Below are positions 59,338 to 64,000 of a stretch of 64,000 nucleotides of DNA, piece after piece. The first letter of the stretch is position 1; every line of letters begins with the position of its first letter. The translations under genes and the position numbers were made by a program. The notes beneath the pieces are model-generated. The model saw only the letters and a program-made list of their open reading frames with translations, did not search any database and had not been told where the DNA came from. Source of the stretch: Paulinella micropora (taxonomy: Eukaryota; Cercozoa; Imbricatea; Euglyphida; Paulinellidae); assembly GCA_019918135.1 (NCBI GenBank), contig WBZZ01004158.1:219001-283000 (forward strand), in the 5' to 3' direction.

Positions 59338-61570
59338 ATGCACTTCGGCCCCGCCCGCCAGCCGTGGCGCCCGTGGCCCCTCCTCCTGCTGTGCGGGTGG
59401 CTCCGGGCCGCCGGCGCCGGGTGCCCGTACCCCTTGCAGTGCCCGACCCAAGAGGAGGCGTGCCCCTCGGTCGTGTGCCCCGGCGGCGTCACGATCCTCG
59501 AGCTGACGACGGCGGCCCCGCAGGACACGTTCGTGTGGCCCCTGTGGCCGCCCACCGCCCCGACTGCGCGCCGCCGCCGCCAGGCCCAGGCCACCGTCCC
59601 GACGTCGTTCACGGTCGACTGGGGGGACGGCTCCCCCCCCACGCAATGCCTGGACGCCGGCGCCGCGCCGTGCGCGCACACGTACGCTGCTCCCGGCACG
59701 TACACAGTGACGGCGGACCCCGGCGGACGCTACCCCGTGCGCGGCTGGGCGCTGACACCGGCCTGGCACGCCACGGCGCCCGCCGGCCTGCGGCTGCGCG
59801 CCGTGCGGCGGTGGGGGGAGCTGCGCTTCCACGAGACGAGCGGCTAGTAGTACCACCTGTACGCGGCGCCGGGCCTGACGTACGTGCCCTCGCTCGCCAC
59901 GCTGGCGGACGCGGGGCTCGTGCGCGTCTGGGACTACAGCTTCGCGGGCCTCGCCACTCCGGTGCCGGATCTGAGCTACGGGCTCAACGTGTCGGGCGCC
60001 GAGTCGGTGGTCGGCCTGTGTTGAGAACTCCACTGGCCTGCTTGGTTTGCGCGGCACGCAAGACTGGAACACGCGCCGGCTGCGCAACGCCAGCCGTGCG
60101 TTCGCGGGCCTGCCGGCGCTGACCGAGCTCGACCTGTCACGCTGGGACACCGCCCTGCTCGAGGACGTGAGCGAACTGTTCGCGGGCGGCGCGGCGCTCA
60201 CGTGGACGGGGGTCGGCGGCTGGACGTCGCTGCCGAGCCTGTCGCGCTTCGACGAACTGTTCCGGGGCGTGGGCAGCGACTTCCGGGAAGCGCTCACCGG
60301 CTGGTCGACGCCGGCGCTGGCCCCTGGCTCGGTGGACTGCACACGGCTGGCGCCGTACACGGCGCTCGGCCAGGCGCACTGGCCCGCCGCGTGCTCGCGC
60401 TCGCTTTTCCTGGCGCTCGTGCGCACGCGCGTCCCTAACGCCGCGGCCACGCTGACGCTGTCGCCCACGGCCGGCCCCGGCCAGGGCGGCACGTACGGTG
60501 TGGACTGGGGGGACGGGTCGGCGCCCGAACCGTGCGCGCACGCCAACGACGCCGTCTGCACGCACGCGTACGTGGGCGCCGGCGACTACTGGCTGCGCCT
60601 GAGCGGCCGCGTGGACGGGCTGCGGTACGTAGAGGGCGCTTTCGTCGTGGACGTGGTGGCGTGGGGTGATGTGCAGCTGTACCATCCCACCGGCAGCACG
60701 ACCCCGCTTTTCACGCGGGCGGTGTATCCTTCCCCCTCTGCCAACGAGCTCCTGCTGCGCTACCTGGCGCCGACGGCCGGCTCGCGGGCCCTGAATGGCG
60801 TGGCGCCCGAGTACCTGCTGTACGGAATGCGCGAGTTCGTGGGCGACGCGCGCGACTGGAACTGGTCGTGGCTCACGCCCGCTACCCACCCCAACGGCTT
60901 CCGCAGCCTGTTTCGGGGCTGCGCCAAGTTCAACCAGGACCTCGACGGCTGGAACACGAGCGGCGTGGCTAGCCTCCAAGAGACCTTCTTGTCTGCGTGG
61001 GCCTTCAACGGCAGCGTCGAGGGCTGGGACACGAGCCGAGTCACCAGCCTGTTTTGGACGTTCTACGGGGCCAGGGCGTTCAATCGACCGCTCGGCGCCT
61101 GGAACGTGGCCAGAGTCACGACCCTGTGGTGGGCTTTCAGGGATGCGTTTGCCTTCAACCAGCCGCTGGGCGCGTGGAACACTTCGTCTGTCACGAGCCT
61201 GTTAGGCGTTTTCCAGGATGCGCGAGCTTTCAACCAAAACATCAATGGCTGGAACACTAGCAAGGTGTCGGACATGACATTGGCCTTTTACTGCCGGGAC
61301 TACACGTGCGCCTTCAACCAGCCCCTGGGCGCCTGGGACATGTCGGCCACCGCGGCAGCAAACAAAGTCGGCAATATGTTTAGCGGCAACTGCGTCTTTG
61401 ATCAGGATCTCATTGGCTGGAACCTAGCTGCGTCACCGATTGGTGCAGAAACGTGCACTGTGATATTCCAGTATTACGGCGTTTATAAAGCAGGGGGCAT
61501 CCAGCCGAGCCACCTGCCAGTTCTCTGCAACGGCTCCTACGTCCGCGGGTGTGGCACAGCACTGTATTAA
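59338..61570 (+). pseudogene. Secreted PKD/DUF285-type repeat protein 2, broken
   Basis: Same architecture as copy 1: signal peptide, PKD-like domain, DUF285-like units, second PKD-like domain, DUF285 repeats, stop TAA 61568-61570. It has two lesions. At 59845-59850 a six-base insertion adds TAGTAG, giving two consecutive in-frame stops where copies 1 and 3 read GGC-TAC-CAC. Near 60020 an extra base (CTGTGTTGAG for CTGTTCGAG) shifts the frame. The remaining 507 codons are open and conserved. The order of lesions points to a real pseudogene rather than a single sequencing error. Confidence 0.75.
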
Positions 61571-61927
61571 TGTTCAGTGGCAGACCGGCGGCGTGCGCCT
61601 TAGGGGAACTACTCAGGGGAGACGGCCGCGAGAGAGCAGAATCGGATTAGTAAGAAAGAGAAATAAAAGAAGGTGCGTCCGAAGCATCGTCACACAGTTT
61701 CTTGGGTCGGTCGCCGGGGACCGGACGGCAGACGAGAGGCACTGCGAGGGGCCGGAGGGGGCGGGAGAGGGGCGAGGAGCCCGGCCCCCCTCTACTGCTT
61801 GTCGTGTCCGCCTCCCCCCCCCTTTCCCTCCCCGGGCCTCCCCGCCGGCGCGGGCGCCACGACGCACGGGCCCCCCCCCCAATATCCTCCAACACTGGGC
61901 AAGACTACGCCCGCACAAGAAGAAGAG
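61571..61927. other. Spacer between secreted-protein paralogues 2 and 3
   Basis: No gene. It contains AATAAA at 61662-61667 and a GC-rich leader before copy 3. Confidence 0.5.
61662..61667 (+). terminator. Poly(A) signal AATAAA
   Basis: AATAAA 92 bases after the stop of secreted-protein copy 2. Confidence 0.45.
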
Positions 61928-64000
61928 ATGCACTTTGGCACCGCCCGCCAGCCGTGGCGCCCGTGGCCCCTCCTCCTGCTGTGCGGGTGGCTGCGGGCCG
62001 CCGGCGCCGGGTGCCCGTACCCCCTGCAGTGCCCGACCCAAGAGGAGGCGTGCCCCTCGGTCGTGTGCCCCGGCGGCGTCACGATCCTCGAGCTGACGAC
62101 GGCGGCCCCGCAGGACACGTTCGTGTGGCCCCTGTGGCCGCCCACCGCCCCGACTGCGCGCCGCCGCCGCCAGGCCCAGGCCACCGTCCCGACGTCGTTC
62201 ACTGTCGACTGGGGGGACGGCTCCAGCCCCACGCCATGCCTGGACGCCGGCGTTGCGCCGTGCGCGCACACGTACGCCGCTGCCGGCACGTACACGGTGA
62301 CGGCAGACCCCGGCGGACGGTATCCAGTGCGCGGCTGGGCGCTGACGCCGGCCTGGCACGCCGCGGCGCCCGCCGGCCTGCGGCTGCGCGCCGTGAGGCG
62401 GTGGGGGGAGCTGCGCTTCCACGAGACGAGCGGCTACCACCTGTACGCGGCGCCGGGGCTCATGCATGCGCACTCACTGGCCTTTCTGCAGGACACGGGG
62501 CTCGTGCGCGTGTGGGACTACAGCTTTGCCGGCCTCACCACGCCACTGCCGGACCTGAGCTATGGGCTCAATGTGTCGGGCGCTGAGTCGGCGGTCGGCC
62601 TGTTCGAGAACTCCACTGGCTTGGCCAGCCTGTACGGTACGAGCACGTGGGACACGCGCCGGCTGCGCAATGCGAGCCGGGCGTTCGCGGGCCTGTCGGC
62701 GCTAACGGAACTCGACCTGTCGCGCTGGGACACCGCCCTGCTCGAGGACGTGGGCGAACTGTTTGCGAGCAGCGCGGCGCTCACGCGCACGGGGGTCGGC
62801 GGCTGGACGTCGCTACCGAGCCTGTCGCGCTTTGACGAACTGTTCCAGGGCCTGAGCAGTGACTTCCGGGAGGCGCTCGGTGGCTGGTCGACGCCCGCGC
62901 TCGCGCCGGGCTCCGCCGACTGCTCGCGGCTGGCGCCGTACACGGCGATGAGCCAAGCGCACTGGCCCACCGCGTGCTCGCGCTCGCACTTCCTGGCGCT
63001 CGTGCGCACGCACGATCTCAACGCCCTAGCCACGCTGACGCTGTCGCCCACGGCCGGCCCGGGTGCGAACTTTACGGTGGACTGGGGGGACGGGTCGGCG
63101 CCCGGCTCGTGCGCGCACGCCAACGGCGCCGTCTGCTCGCACACGTACGCGGCCGCCGGCGACTACTGGCTGCGCCTGAGCGGCCGCGTCGACGGGCTGC
63201 AGTACGTAGAGGGCGCTTTCGTCGTGGAAGTGGTGGCGTGGGGTGACGTGCAGCTGTACCACCCGGTGGCAGCACGACCCCGCTCTTCACGCGAGCATCG
63301 TACATGTACATTGTGGGTGGCCAGGAGTACCTGCTGCACTACCTGGCGCCGACGGCCGGCTCGCGGGCCCTGTCTGGCGTGGCGCCCGAGTACCTGCTGA
63401 TCGGCATGAGCGAGTTCGTGGGCGACGCGCGCGACTGGGACTGGTCGTGGCTCACGCCCGCTACCCACCCCCAAGGCTTCTCCAGCATGTTTCAGAACTG
63501 CGTCAAGTTCAACCAGGACCTCGGCGGCTGGAGCACGGGCGGCGTGGCTAGCCTCGAAAGTACCTTTTCGGGTGCGAGGGCCTTCAACGGCAACATCGGG
63601 GGCTGGGACACAAGCCAGGTCACCAACCTACAAGAGACTTTCATGTACGCGTGGGCCTTTAACCAGCCGATCGGGGGCTGGAACACGGGCCGGGTCACCA
63701 CGCTCTGGAGCACTTTCCAAGGCGCGAACGCCTTTAACCAACCGATCGGTAGCTGGGACGTAAGCAGGGTCAGATTCCTGATGCACGCGTTTAGGAACGC
63801 ATACACCTTCAACCAGAACCTGGACAGCTGGGACGTTCGCGCTGTCGGTTCTTTTTACAGCACTTTCACCTGTGATCCTGTAAACACGTGTGCGTTTAAC
63901 CAGCCGCTGGGCAGCTGGGGCAGGTCGGCCGCCGTGGCGGCAGGGAGCGTAGATGATATGTTCGCTGGCAATTGTGTTTTCGATCAGAATCTGACGGCCT
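61928..64000 (+). CDS. Secreted PKD/DUF285-type repeat protein 3, frameshifted, 3' partial
   Basis: ATG 61928. Signal peptide and both PKD-like domains match copies 1 and 2 closely. A one-base loss near 63265-63275 (CACCCGGTGGCAGC for CATCCCACCGGCAGC) shifts the frame. After it, DUF285 repeats (FNQDLGGWSTGGVASL, AFNQPIGGWNTGRV) run open to the window end, where the gene is cut before its stop. Copy 3 is closer to copy 2 than to copy 1 in the first domain, so the second duplication is probably the more recent. Confidence 0.75.

Noticed and set aside
1-64000. Bacterial or phage origin
   Set aside because: Poly(A) signals, TATA boxes, GT-AG introns, a Rab-like GTPase, F-box and LRR proteins, and a UL52-type primase all argue for a eukaryotic virus or genome; no Shine-Dalgarno pattern was noted.
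1-64000. Complete reassignment of TAG to an amino acid
   Set aside because: TAG ends several intact genes at sensible places (18535, 56126), and TAA also interrupts broken genes (1820, 10284).
1-64000. tRNA and rRNA genes
   Set aside because: No cloverleaf-like or rRNA-like conserved stretch was noticed by eye; a covariance-model search would be needed to exclude tRNAs.

Overview
The window is very GC-rich, with long G and C homopolymer runs, and carries closely spaced genes on both strands. Many genes are followed by AATAAA or ATTAAA, a few are preceded by TATA boxes, and at least two gene sets show short GT-AG introns. It is therefore eukaryotic in expression style. Gene content is that of a large nuclear dsDNA virus, or an integrated or episomal copy of one in a protist-like host: a UL52/PrimPol-type primase, a UL9-like origin-binding helicase, an SF3-like AAA+ helicase, a PD-(D/E)XK nuclease, large membrane glycoproteins, F-box and leucine-rich-repeat proteins, a Rab/Ras-like GTPase and many orphan proteins. 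No capsid, terminase or DNA polymerase lies here, so the lineage cannot be fixed. A herpesvirus-like or mirusvirus-like replication module is the best description, and that is inference.

Layout. 1-2.4 kb: broken leucine-rich repeat gene. 3.1-7.0 kb: interrupted SF3-like helicase. 7.2-9.2 kb: a spliced orphan gene (minus) and a five-finger C2H2 protein (plus). 9.6-12.2 kb: lower-GC island with a decayed gag-like/MYND element. 12.3-18.5 kb: orphan 460-aa protein, mucin-like type I glycoprotein, orphan 444-aa protein. 18.9-24 kb: RecB/Cas4-type nuclease, RS-rich protein, frameshifted orphan. 24-29.1 kb: two tandem LRR paralogues, one broken and one intact after removal of an 83-nt intron. 29.4-34.6 kb: giant glycoprotein with many frameshifts. 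34.9-40.7 kb: primase and origin-binding helicase, separated by an AT-rich inverted repeat, a C-rich array and a 44-bp array (candidate origin). 40.8-46.2 kb: small coiled-coil protein, Cys/Trp-rich protein, poly-Gln protein and a polytopic membrane protein with an RGDT-repeat tail. 46.8-47.5 kb: 128-bp hairpin array. 47.5-51 kb: two tandem F-box paralogues. 51.4-56.1 kb: orphan repeat protein, methyltransferase-like protein, GTPase. 56.5-64 kb: three tandem secreted PKD/DUF285-type proteins (intact, broken, and frameshifted and cut by the window end).

How it works together. Primase, origin-binding helicase, SF3-like helicase and nuclease form a plausible DNA replication and recombination set, with repeat-rich DNA between the primase and the origin-binding protein as a possible origin. 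Basic nuclear-localisation-like motifs recur in at least seven proteins, which fits nuclear replication. F-box and LRR proteins would suit host ubiquitin-pathway interference, and the secreted or membrane proteins surface interaction.

State of the sequence. Ten genes are uninterrupted (one of them only after splicing), while others carry one to about ten indels and in-frame stops. The large membrane proteins are worst affected. Either the element is decaying or the assembly has indel errors; the sequence alone does not decide, though a two-codon TAGTAG insertion and a 33/31-bp duplication look like real mutations.
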